DNA of 64,000 bases, taken from positions 22,224,742 through 22,288,741 of the forward strand of contig NC_045141.1 of NCBI RefSeq assembly GCF_008831285.2, read 5' to 3'. Below, one piece after another: positions 1-11,229 of the stretch (position 1 is the stretch's first letter; each line of letters begins with the position of its first letter). The stretch is from Nymphaea colorata (lineage: Eukaryota; Streptophyta; Magnoliopsida; Nymphaeales; Nymphaeaceae). The notes below the pieces were generated by a model. That model saw only the letters and a list, made by a program, of their open reading frames with translations. It did no database searches and had not been told where the DNA came from. A program made the translations under genes and the position numbers.

Positions 1-114
1 ACAAGTTGTGCTCTTGCATTAGATGAAGATATATATATATACACACAGAGACTTCCAAGTTATGGAAGAAGTTGACGTGCACTGTAAGGCTTTTGTCTTT
101 GTTTTTGTTTTTTG
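1..114 (-). repeat. Inverted copy of the MYB promoter region
   Basis: This segment reads as the reverse complement of about 18,300-18,412, the region just upstream of the MYB gene of copy B. Shared landmarks are the TA run, the 'acttccaagtt'/'aacttggaagt' block and 'gacgtgcactgtaagc'-like sequence. It continues off the left edge, so the rest of the copy-A MYB 5' end may lie outside the window on the minus strand. I infer an inversion breakpoint near 115. Confidence 0.8.
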
Positions 115-672
115 TCAGAGTGAATAAGTCTCTTAATTGGGGTGGTGTTTTGCCCCAAGTAATATCCAAAAGAAAAAGTCACTATTGGTTTTCCAATAAA
201 CTTTATGGCAATTAGGCAAGTTAAAACGGAAACTGCTAAGTGATGGATTAGGACCCGTCGAACAAAAGGTCCTAAGCAAGTGGGTGAGTTGGTTGGATCA
301 TTTCACCTAGGACATTAATGAGGACTTTCTAAAATGTTTCCCATCTGTTTCCAAGATGAGCATCGTTTTTTCTGTTTCGATTGGTAGGTGGTTGTTTTTC
401 TTGTTCAAGTGGGAATTAGGTGACAGAGTATTAAAACTAGTGGTATCCAGATCTCTGCTTTGGAATGATCAGCTCGTATTAGGAGGAAATTGAATGATGA
501 GCTTGTACTAGGCAAAAGAATGTTTGTTTGTCTTTATGTTTTTTCAAATGAGGCCAGTTGAGTATATAGTTTTAGTAAATAGATAAGAAAAAAATGTATA
601 TATATGAAACGGATGGGAAACTTCAACCTACTCACGCACGCACTTGCTTAGGACCTTTTGTTCGACCGATCC
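115..672. mobile_element. Transposon block, inverted copy of 5,905-6,385
   Basis: Most of this block (about 115-600) matches 5,905-6,385 in reverse orientation, with small indels. Inside it a further inverted pair is visible: 'cgaacaaaaggtcctaagca' near 258 and its complement near 645-664, ending in 'ccttttgttcgac'. The same 'cttttgttcgac' end occurs in the elements at 14,701-17,011. No transposase coding is visible, so this is a non-autonomous element. It sits exactly between the inverted MYB promoter piece and the MYB C-terminal fragment, and is the likely agent of that rearrangement. Confidence 0.6.
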
Positions 673-999
673 CAAGATCTCCCCATGGAGCAGATCCAAG
701 TGAACCCAAGTTTCCTTAATCTGAAAAACGCAGAAATTCCTTGTGCCTACCAGCAGAATCATGTGTATATTGACAATGGGAACGGATATATTCCTTCGCT
801 AGACACTCTGGCTTCATCCCCACCTGCTTATGCCAATCCCAACCAAACCAAAGACCAGTTGAACCCATCTGAAATGTCCACCAATTCCTCAACTGCAATT
901 ACGACAACGATGGGGACAACGATGACAAATTTCGACTCCTGGGGAGAACTCAATTTCGATGTTCAATCTAGTGACTGCTGGACAGAGCTCTTCAAGTAA
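673..999 (+). pseudogene. R2R3-MYB C-terminal fragment (copy A)
   Basis: An open frame encodes only the last ~105 residues of the MYB protein found whole at 18,545-19,582, ending in the same Asp-Cys-Trp-Thr-Glu-Leu-Phe-Lys tail. The two differ by a few substitutions and a short insertion in the Thr-rich stretch. Homology begins abruptly at 'gatctcccc' (about 676), directly after a transposon end, so both MYB DNA-binding repeats are missing. There is no promoter in the right orientation; the copy-A promoter is inverted at 1-114. The 3' flank to about 1,330 is also shared with copy B. I read it as a dead fragment left by inversion or insertion. Confidence 0.85.
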
Positions 1000-1790
1000 G
1001 TGCAACACTTGGCGATAAGTCAACTTATTTTCTCTTTATTGTCACAGCCAACCTGCTACATTCTCGTGGATGGAAGCATCTAACTAGCAAGGAGGAGCAT
1101 CGTAACTAGAGGGCGTGACGAACTGATGAGCAGAAGGATCAGCCCGCAACTTTCTACATGGAAAAAAGGAGTTCTGATTCGTGATATAGTTCTTTTTTTA
1201 TTTACACAAACAGATTTGTGTTCAGTGGTGTGCAGGACACATGTTGTCAAGTCCACTGTAAAATATTGGCCTCATGATTTGAGATGATCTCAAAAGAAAC
1301 TAATGGAAACACATTATACTTCTACAGTTTTTATTGTCTAAGACAAGCTGGCTTAATTTTACTGTCTAAGACAGGTTCTCCACCAGTAAGCAAACGCGTC
1401 CTATGACATGACTACATAACTGCAAGTAGTTCTAAATAACTTCCATGCATGCAGAGATCATGTTTCAAAAAAATAACCCCTCCTCTTTTTCTTTTCCTTG
1501 AAAATGAAGAAGCCATTCCCCCTTGCCATGTTGGTTTAGCCTGCCATAATCAGAGTTACCTCCTTAGTAGCATAAAGTTTAATGAAAGCCTCATGAAGTT
1601 CAAAAACTTACTAAAACAAGAGCTTCGATCCAGCAAAGGGCCAAAATGGGGTAAAAACTCATGACCAGTTGTCTACTCGTCGGGTGCCCCCAAATTGTAC
1701 TAGTTTCTTGGGTTCCCTTGCATGTTTCTATTAGATGCACAGTCCAATGATGTTATCTAGAACACAGCCAAGAGAAGATACCGATACTTC
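1000..1790 (+). repeat. Duplicated 3' flank of MYB (copy A)
   Basis: 1,000-1,330 matches 19,583-19,910 and 1,343-1,790 matches 23,345-23,815, both in direct orientation. The 3.4 kb that separates these two blocks in copy B is absent here, so copy A has a deletion or copy B an insertion. A 37-base indel near 1,428 also distinguishes the copies. No gene is visible. Confidence 0.8.
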
Positions 1791-2509
1791 AATCAATCCG
1801 CACAATTAGGTTGACAGATTTTCCAAGTCTATATGTGATTCATCATTAAGGACACTGTAACCATCATAAGAAAACAGTATCCACTCTTGGAGCTTGGAAG
1901 GGTATAAGTGTTCAAAGAAATCAAAACACATCAAGAAAAAAAAAAAAAAGTGTCATCTCTTGCCTTGACAGGAAGTTTAAAGTTCTGGCTTGGTGGGAAC
2001 CCCAAAAGGGGAAAAGGAAAGGAAAAATATTGCAGCGTGAGGTTTAAGTCCCAGAGGTATGCTTCTCCTTTAGATTGCCATAAGCATCTCCCTTCTGTGG
2101 ACTCAGACAAGACCCATAAACAGAGTAAGACCATGATTGCCAAATATCAGCAGTTAGTTTGTCCATAGGGGTACCAAGCACAATGTCATTGAATCATTGT
2201 ATACGGACAAACAAAACCTGGATCAGATGCTGCCAGTTAGTTAAGTCAACTATGGGAACTATGCAAGTATTGGAACTATTCCAATGTACATGCCTACCAA
2301 ACAGAGCTGCTGAATATGCATACGTGATAGAAGAAGGTAGTACATTAAGACACCTATGGTTTCAAGTGTCACCTCTGAGAAGAAAAAACAGATGGATCGG
2401 GGAAACAAAATGTGGAAGTCTTTATGGGCATCCCATGCATCAAAATAATTTCAGATACAACAATTCGGTGCCACTGATAGCTGGGGAAAGGTGGAGTTTG
2501 CATCCTTAA
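1791..2509. other. Unassigned stretch unique to copy A
   Basis: Copy B has no counterpart to this stretch. Short open frames (for example 2,159-2,509) have no recognisable domain and no splice logic. I see no gene. Confidence 0.4.
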
Positions 2510-2952
2510 CTGAACTGAGAAATTTACATGGAGCTGCAAAGTGCACAGAGGACCTGATTACTAAGATAAACTGTGAATCTTTCTCCACAAATGAAAACGG
2601 AAAACACCACAGTCAAAGTGGTTAAATAAAAAATGTATTGAACCAGTATATAGGTCACATGGAAGCAGTTGACAGGCTAATTGATGGCGACAAATGTGAA
2701 TAGACCTGTGACAAGTTTACAAAGGAATACAAGTACACAGAAAATAAGCATCATAACAAGAAATAGATAAAGCTAAAAAATAATATGCCTGGCATACCAG
2801 ACCGGTTCAATTGTCAGCTCGACGAGTTTGCTAACAAGTTCTTTTATTGTTTTTCCTACGACGAAGTCACATCATGGAATGCGAGTCCTACTCCGTGGCT
2901 GTGCAAACTTTCGTTGCTTAGCTTATACATGCCATTTGACTATTTGAGTGTA

Positions 2953-3290
2953 GGGATGTCAACGGATCGGATACATCTTTAATCATATCCGTTTTTTCGG
3001 ATATTCATATATTCGGATTCAAATTCATATCCGAATCCGATCCAAATCCGATTTTTATATTTATATCTGAATCCGAATCCGAATTTTGAATCGGATTTTG
3101 CCATTTTCCAAGTATTAGATAGAGGATATTTGTCTAAAAATGAATCTGATCCGAATCCGATCCGATCCGATATTCATGTATATCCGAACCCGAATCCGAT
3201 CGGATGTCATTTATTAAATCCGAATCCGATCCGATTTCTGAATCGGATATTAAATTTTTATCCATATCCGATTTTTTCAGATATAAATTT
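2953..3290 (+). mobile_element. hAT-like non-autonomous element, 'tagggatgtcaa' family
   Basis: It opens with 'tagggatgtcaacggatcgg' and is made almost entirely of variants of 'atccgaatccgat'. Related copies lie at 36,127-37,470 (split) and 50,945-51,358 (opposite strand). The TAGGGATG start resembles hAT termini. The far end of this copy looks truncated against the hairpin that follows. Confidence 0.6.
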
Positions 3291-3294
3291 AAAT

Positions 3295-3811
3295 CCTTTC
3301 TGTACTTCGGTGATGGTTTTATATGGACAAAACTAGCGACTTGTGCTTCTGAATTTGCAAATTTCAGCTTCTCAGTCAATATCTTAACCTATCCACCAAA
3401 AGCGATGGAATATCGAGTTCTAAACTAATTCCCCCATCTAATTAAGCATTGATCAAATAAGAAAGTGGTTCCTAGGTTTGAACTTTGAACAGGGCTGCGT
3501 GCAAAAATAGCATGGTAGGAAAATTTTCATCAAGGTGCGAAGCTTCTCTAACCGTCACCGACGCTGAGGGAAATTCATTTGTGGTGCTTTCTTGGTTCCG
3601 ACAATCTAGTTTCCAGCACTTAAGCTGTTCGTTTAATGCGGGTTCAGATCAAGCAAAAAAGAGAAGGAAAAAAAAAAGTAGTTTAGAACTCGATATTCCA
3701 TCGCTTTTGGTGGATAGGTTAAGATATTGACTGAGAAGCTGAAATTTGCAAATGCAGAAGCACAAGTCGCTAGTTTTGTCCATATAAAACGATCACCGAA
3801 GTAGTGAAAGG
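3295..3811. repeat. Inverted repeat with ~130-bp arms
   Basis: 3,295-3,428 and 3,679-3,811 are reverse complements (for example 'cttcggtgatggttttatat' against its complement near 3,785-3,805), separated by a 250-base loop. It is nested in the 2.3-kb inverted-end element and could fold into a long hairpin if transcribed. Confidence 0.75.
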
Positions 3812-4867
3812 CAAGAGTTGCGTGGCAAATGGCAAGTTGAATTTGCAACGAGGCATGTTTCACTAATAAAAGGAAAACCAGCAATGGGTGGAAAGGTATG
3901 CAGCAAGCTTGAGGGCTGCGTTTGAAGAGCATGGGAAAATTTTTCCTAGGAAACTGATTCCCGTTCCCCCACTCAGAGAAGAAATTTACATGAGGAATTA
4001 TCAGACATGTTGAAAAAGAGAATCTAGCTACCACATTATTTCGCCATGCATGCCAAGTGTAGAAATTCTTTTCATGTTTAATGGTGGGAAAATCAGGAAC
4101 AATCTTCTTTAGTACAAAATAACTTGTGAAGATTCTCCTGGAAACATGATCACTGTAACCTGTGACAACTTTACTGAAAAATGATAATTTCCCCAGATTT
4201 TGTTTAAGCTACCTCCTTTGATTTGCAGATTGAGGCTCCTCAAACACTTGTTGATCATGAACTTCTGATGTGGCCCATTGCATTGAGCCAATTAGGGAAA
4301 ACTGAGTTGGTGGATGTGACTCCTCGATGTTAGAAAAATGAAGATGATGAATGCTATTGTTGGTTCCAGAAGTGTGAGACGCTGAGGCCTTGGGCCCCTG
4401 GAAGTGTCAAACTGACATTTCCTTGTAATGTGTATTTGTTCTTCTTGTGCGTCCAATATTGAGATCATGGTTGAACACCAATACTTGATAGACAATTGAA
4501 CCGGTCTGGTATGCCAGGCATATTATTTTTTAGCTTTATCTATTTCTTGTTATGATGCTTATTCTCTGTGTACTTGTATTCCATTGTAAACTTGTCACAG
4601 GTCTATTCACATTTGTCGCCATCAAATTAGCCTGTCAACTGCTTCCATGTGACCTATATACTGGTTCAGTACATTTTTTATTTAACCACTTTGACTGTGG
4701 TGTTTTCCGTTTTTCATTTGTGGAGAAAGATTCACAGCTTTTCTTGGTAATCAGGTCCTCTGTGCACTTTGCAGCTCCATGTAAAAAGAAATTTATTTCT
4801 CAGTTTAATTAAAAAGAAATATGTTTCTGGTTAAGACGAACAAAGAAGGAAGAAGGGTGATCATCTT

Positions 4868-5072
4868 CCCCTCTTCTCGGTGCCCTCCTCCCCTTCTTCC
4901 CCTCTTCTCCTTCCCTCCTCCTCTTCTTCCCCTCTTCCCCTCTTCTTTTCCCTCCTTCCCTTCTTCCTCCTCCCTTCTTCTCCTTCCCTTCTTCTTCCTT
5001 CCCTTCCCTTCCTCCTCCCTTTCTCTTCCTTCCCTTCCTTCCTTCCGTTCCTTCCCTTCCTTCCTTCCTCCA
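4868..5072. repeat. Polypyrimidine (TTCCC)n-like tract
   Basis: About 200 bases of nearly pure C/T on the + strand, built from ttccc, cttc and ctcc units. Long open frames in several phases here are artefacts of composition. Confidence 0.9.
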
Positions 5073-5099
5073 ACGGTAGAAAAAGAAATTTTTTTTCAC

Positions 5100-5904
5100 C
5101 CCTCTTGGCTAGAAAAAAATTTCCAACGGTAAAAAAAATAACTCCCTGTTTGATGAAATCAGATATTTGAAATTTTTCTCCTCTGCTACAGGTCCTGATT
5201 TCGGCGTATCAAACGCCCAAGGAAAAAATGAACATGTGACCGAATATGGCCGTTTCCCACCTCTTCCCACTTTTGGAATCGTGATCCAAAAAGGCTGATC
5301 ATGGTCAAAATGATAATGAATCGCTTCCCCATACTGCCCTCTTGCACAAACGCAGAATGTCTTGAGGGATGAAAAGGCTGCCACCTTGTAGCATCAAAGC
5401 TGCACAAAAGTAAGCCAATATTACTTTGACACTCATATACATTTTGAAAAGCTAAAAATAAGAAAGTAATTAAATAAGGAATGCGTTGTTTTACTGCGTC
5501 TTTGAATTTAGCTCAATCGGTTGTCATTCAATAAAAAAATATTAAAAATTTATTTCCGAAAAATGAAAAAAATATATAAATAATTTAAAAATCCTTAAAT
5601 TATGTTTAGGAACTGTCGAAAGCTGGCACATAGCACTCTTGAATCGCCACAAATTTGAATCAGTTTGCCATTGATTAAATTCTAATCAACCAAGTTTCGT
5701 GATTCTGCTGGCTCCCAGCTAAGCGACCTAAATTGTGACATACTTTTTACATAATACTTTCGCATATAAACATAATTTTTTTCTTTATTCAATTTCTGTT
5801 TGCTAAAAGGAACATAAGGTTCCACGGGACCTAATTTTCTTAGCCTTTGAGAAAGCATATACTGTTGGAGGTACTTCTACATGATCTGAATCGTTATATA
5901 TATA
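5100..5904. other. Unassigned AT-rich stretch
   Basis: No open frame with domain content, splice structure or repeat match within the window was found here. Confidence 0.3.
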
Positions 5905-6385
5905 TATACATTTTTTTCTTATCTATTTACTAAACTATATACTCAACTGCCCGCATTTGGAAAAACATAAAGACAAACAAACATTCTTTTGCCTACTACA
6001 AGCTCATCATTCAATTTCCTCCTAATACGAGCTGATCATTCCAAAGCAGAGATCTGGATACCACTGGTTTTAATACCCAGTCACCTAATTCCCACTTGAA
6101 CAAGAAAAACAACCACCTACCAATCGAAACAGAAAAAACGATGCTCAACGTGAAAACAGATGGGAAGCTTTTTAGAAAGTCCTCATTAATGTCCTAGGTG
6201 AAATGATCCAACCTATTCACGCACTTGCTTAGAACCTTTTGTTCGACGAATCCCAATTCATCACTTAGAAGTTTCCATTTCAACTTGCCATAAAGTTTAT
6301 TGGAAAACCAATAGTAACTTTTTCTTTTGGATATTACTTGGGGCAAAACACCACCCCGATTAAGAGACTTATTCACTCTGAAAAC
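5905..6385. mobile_element. Inverted partner of the 115-600 block
   Basis: This is the reverse complement of 115-600, with matching landmarks such as 'cttttgttcgac', 'aggtgaaatgatccaacc' and 'acttggggcaaaacaccacc'. The pair lies 5.3 kb apart in inverted orientation, a layout that can promote inversion by recombination. Both copies sit at edges of duplicated DNA: MYB on the left, the KANADI 3' flank on the right. Confidence 0.75.
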
Positions 6386-7285
6386 TCCAAGGGCATTCCC
6401 TTTCCCCTCTGTGTTGACGCTGTCCTGCCTCTACTCGTTGATAAAACCTTTTGTATTTCCTTCCTCTCTTTCTTATTTGCTTACTGTTTTTTGGGTTTTA
6501 CCCTAAGTCGAGCAGAGCCATGGCCTCTGTCGACAACGTGTTGCATTCCTTTTTTTTTTTTTGCATTTTGTTTGAAATGTTATAATGCAGCCCTAATCTA
6601 ATATATGCATGTAGTGTTGATTCTAGACTGGTTTCTCACCGATGGAATAAATAAAGAAAACGAGGAGGAACAACTTAACATAAACACCAAAGAATTTCAC
6701 CACCCATCATGGACGAACACGCCTCACACCTCAAATCAGTATCTAGCATGCTTTAAATCTAGAAAATCAAAGATACTAGGACGAAGAGCACCAAATATCG
6801 TTTCAACATAGAACGCCTCACACATCTATTTCTTTCTAGGGGTATAAATACATAGATTCACATGCATACGTATCTATAATAACTCAAAATATACAGGCTT
6901 CATGCTACAATCATGATTGAAAATTATAATACCTATCAATCTGAGATAAAATTCCAACCACAGCCTTCTTGTGCTTTCGGTTCCTTCCCAGCAGCCACCA
7001 ATGGCAGAAACAAGGGTCTATTCCTCACTTTCTCCTTCTTTCTCTCAAATTATCTCAATCTCTTTGCTGGTTTAATGCTGCAGTAAGAGAATGGTTTCCG
7101 CCAACCTTATCCTTTATCTTTCCTTATCTTTTCCATAACCATCTCATTTATGATAAACTTAACCGTCTGAAATATCATTAGGAATCATTTGATCTTCTAT
7201 TTGATTCCTCCCCAATTTACGTTCCAAAAGTTTTAAGGAAACTTAAAAAAAAATGGCGGGTCTTACAAACTTAATATTCTCATGT

Positions 7286-8243
7286 CATTGTCACATTAAA
7301 CGGGTACGGGTATTATACGGCGAAGAAAAAAACGGGTATAATACGGCAAAGTTATATATCTCGGAAATAAAACGGGAAAAAGACGGTCAATTTTTCAAAA
7401 ATAAATAAAAAATCCTGATAATTATATAAAAAGAAAGTAAATGAGAAATTAAAAAAAAAACAGAGAAATTGACTAGATAAGCAACAAATTAAAATTAGAT
7501 AATGAAAACTAACAGTCTAACAAATGCATAGGCATAACTAACAAATGCATAACTAACAAAATGACTAGATAAGCAACATGCATTGATGCATACGGCAACA
7601 AGAAAAATGGAGGGGAAATAACTTAAAGTCTTAAAAAGAGAAAAAAACAAACCAAAACAGCTAAATCAAACATGGAAAGAGAACCTGTCACCGTTCGAAT
7701 GAAAAAGAGACTTCAACCGAATGAAAACGAGATGGAGACAAAGGAAGTCGAATCTCGAATGCCCTCCTCTTCAGCCGGATGAAAACGAGAAGAAGACGAC
7801 CAGACGAAACCAGCCGAGAATGCCCTGCTCTTTAGAGTTCAGATTCTTCAGAATAATCTCGAACGCCTCTCTGTCTCGAATGGTCGAAGAGAAGACTCAC
7901 GAAGAACGACGAAAGAAGAACTCAGAACGTCGAAGACTCACGAAGAAAACTCGTCGATTTCACGTTTTTAACCCTAAGCCCTCTTTTGCTATGTGAAAAT
8001 ACTCTATTGCCACTAAAAGGTCGAACAAGTTTGAAAAAAAACAAATGTTTTATACAATATTACAACTGTGCCATTTTCATTCTTGGACCGTTAAAGGAAA
8101 ACGTGAGACGCGTTTTATACGCATTTTTTAAAATTTACCGTTTTTTTTAAAAAGACGCGTTTTATTCCCGTTTTTTTCGGCTGAAGCGTTTTTAGCGTAT
8201 AATACACGTTTTTTTCAATATAACGCCGTTTTTTGTGACAATG
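7286..8243. mobile_element. 958-bp non-autonomous element with 8-bp target duplication
   Basis: The ends are 'cattgtcacattaaacgg' and the complement of 'cattgtcacaaaaaacgg', flanked by the direct repeat 'tctcatgt' (7,278-7,285 and 8,244-8,251). The matching place in copy B near 26,388 lacks the element, so the insertion followed the duplication. An 8-bp duplication fits hAT, but the terminal bases are not typical hAT. Subterminal 'acgggtataatacgg'-type motifs recur at both ends and near 41,880. A 91-codon open frame at 7,721-7,996 has no known domain. Confidence 0.85.
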
Positions 8244-9228
8244 TCTCATGTCAAAAAAAAATAATCATAATGATTAAAAAAAGATAGGAAAGGCTAAAAT
8301 AATGAAATCATTAAATCCATAGAGAGGTGTAGATCACCTGTATCTCTCGAATGAGAGCCAAAAAGCAAACATCTACAAGGACGACATACGGCAAATGCTT
8401 TCAATGCATGATTTCTTCTTTCATAGCAGTGGTGCTCGTAAAGTCCTTGCAGCGCGGTCATGCCCTGGTACGGTCGAAGCTTCTGCTCCGATGGATAAGA
8501 AGAAAGATGTAGGACGCATGAACGCCTTCTGAAACGATGAATGAGGAACGAGAAGAGACGACAAGCATAAACTTGAGAGTGATTAATGCTGAACAACAGA
8601 GACCATGAATCAACCAGGCTTTTCCCCAGCTTTTTCTCTTTCTTTACAGGAGAAAAAACACACACAAATCAATCAGCTCGCTCGTCAGGCACCATTCTTT
8701 TTCGTGCAAGTTCTTTTCTTACACACACACACTCTACAGATAGATATGTATATAAAGATGGGAACATGATTAGCAAGGGAATTAAAATAAAGATACCCGA
8801 TAATTATTTATCAATGGTAAAGCTGCTCCAGCTGTCTGAAAAGATTACAATTACCAAGAGAAAAGAAGGAACTTGCTTTGAGGCGCTTTATCATGAAGGG
8901 ACGGTTTGATCTGATCTTTCGTTTGTCTTTCTTCCTTTATATCTCATGCACGTTCCATTCGAAGCTTGCATGGAAAGGAACACTAAAGTCTCACAAAATC
9001 AAAGCACAAACCTTTTTTTTTGTTTCTTGTTTTTATGCCCATTAAGTTTCAAATGGGCATGCACATACATAAACCTCAACCCATCATTAGCATTAGCAAC
9101 CATCTCTCTTTCTCTCTCTCTCCCCTCTTCATGACTTGTTCTTTTCTCTGTTGTGCTGGACCTTGCTTCTCTCCCTTTCATTTCCTTATAGAGAAACCAT
9201 AGAAATCAATGAACATTTTCCAAACGAA

Positions 9229-11153
9229 TCAGTCAGGTCTTCCCAAAGTAAACTCTAGATTGGGGCTTTTGTTGTTTGCTCCAGAGATAGTGGTAGAGCT
9301 CTCCGGACAGCTTCTTTTTTCCTGTGAAGATGCATATTAATTTCAGTAACAAAGTTACTGCTCCATATTCAAATTTGGACCTATATGAAGAATATTAAAC
9401 GTACTGCTCCGGATTCTAAATAAGAAAGGTACTTCGCCATTTTCAATTTTTCCGGGTGTTGGTCTCTAGACTCATGCTTTCCCTCGAATAGTTTGGTTGG
9501 GAGAAATCTTGTACCTTCAAAGGAGGCATGCTAGACTGAGAATCCACTGAACCAGCACAGTGCACCCAAGCTCCCCTACTGCAAACAAGCATTCAAGAGA
9601 GGGAAAGAATGATGCCATCAGTCAAAGCAAAAGGGATGCTGCAAAAGAGAAATTAAAGCAATCGCTCTTACTGTTAAACTGATTTGAGCTTTGATCATGC
9701 ACCGAGTGAAATTAACAAAAAGGGCCCCATGTGATGGTCTCCGTAGTCTCATATCAGTTCATTACAGGAAGTTGCATGGAAGCTGTATGAAGCTCTTGCT
9801 CTTTAGCTTCCACAGCCAGAGATTTCGTGGCCCTTTTGGATGCTGCGTCTTCTCTTTTTATAATCTCCTTGAAAGCAGTTCTTTATAAACAGAAATTTTC
9901 CCATTCTGGGATAGATCTCACCTTGTTGATCTAGAATCCAGAAATGACTGATTTGTCCCCCTCCATTACTTATTTGAATGCTGCCATGATCTAGGACACA
10001 AAGAACCAAAGCTTGATAAGACAAGACTCTTTGATTCTTGCTTTTTTGGTTATCATCACAGCCTGTGCTCCCCATACGAGCATTGGCTTAATAAACAAAA
10101 ACTTTTGTCGATTCGGGTCTTTCTTTTGCCTATTTTAGCGCCACCATGCAGTCCTATTTATTCTACAGTCATGCTGCGGAAAGAAACTAGGCCACAATAC
10201 GAGAGGAGGCCAGGATAAGGCACATCTCTTGAATGGCCTAAGCTTGAAAAATAATAAATTCTTGATGAGAACTTTATTCATTTGTTTATATCGAAAAAAT
10301 ATGAGCCTGTCATCATCTGCACTCATGAAGACAACAGAAGCTCTTACGCACTCTTCCGAAACTTCCGAAGTGATTAAATCTCTTTGCAGGCCTTTCTAGT
10401 GTGTTTCATTACGTTTTGTTTTTGTTTTTGCTTGTGTAAATTGTTATTTTTCATAAGGGAAAAGGAAAAGGCAGCCGTGAACTCAACCGAAACTTTTCTG
10501 CGATGAATGCTAGAAAAAAAAAGCTCTCTAAATAAACCAATATGCAGAATACATCAACGTCAAAGATCCCAACCAAGAAGGAATGAAACGAATCAATCGG
10601 TTGGAAACTTTCATCGTTCTATTTTGTACTAATTTCTTCTATCTCTTTAAGAACCTTTGTGCAACAAGAGGATGGTCGTCTACTCGTCTTCTGCAGGATG
10701 GCTTGTTCTGTCTAGTTTTTTAAGTACTGATCAGAAAAAGAAATGGGGCAGCGAGTGAAGGAGTTTCATCTAGAAGAGTTGCTCCATAAACTTTGATGCA
10801 GAAAATGGGGATCCTGTGCTGTGCTAGAACTCATGTAATCTGCCGTTGACGCCGCGTTTCCCGGTGGAAGCTCATCACAGATCTCACCACCATGGCCTGT
10901 TTCAAATCCTTCCTGTTGTCCTGAACCAAGAATAAAAAATGACCACCATCGATCCTTTCTCGTGCACATTTACCACAATGTACACTACGCAGAACACCCC
11001 AAAAGATGACAAAAAAAAAGAAGAAACTAAAGGAAGAATTCCACATGTGAGAAATGCAGAAAGTCTTGCCTGACGATACGGCAGGCTTGTCAGTAGTCTT
11101 GACTGTTTGATACATCTGCAGGAAAAGAACCCAATTCCAATAATATTAGTTTA

Positions 11154-11229
<76 letters not shown>

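Larger units (their letters stand above)
2510..4808. mobile_element. 2.3-kb element with ~300-bp inverted ends
   Basis: The left arm 2,510-2,816 is the reverse complement of the right arm 4,491-4,808, over about 300 bases with few differences. The interior holds two other repeats, the 'gggatgtcaa' element at 2,953-3,290 and a smaller hairpin at 3,295-3,811. No transposase is seen. Long inverted ends without coding suggest a non-autonomous Mutator-like or foldback element. No clear target duplication was found, so the superfamily is open. Confidence 0.65.

Noticed and set aside
4809-5132. Overlapping long open frames on both strands
   Set aside because: They arise from the polypyrimidine tract, where stop codons are rare by composition.
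10831-11115. 94-codon minus-strand open frame starting with exon 3 of KANADI-A
   Set aside because: It is exon 3 read through the intron into another frame of exon 4. The GC-AG splice explains the region better.
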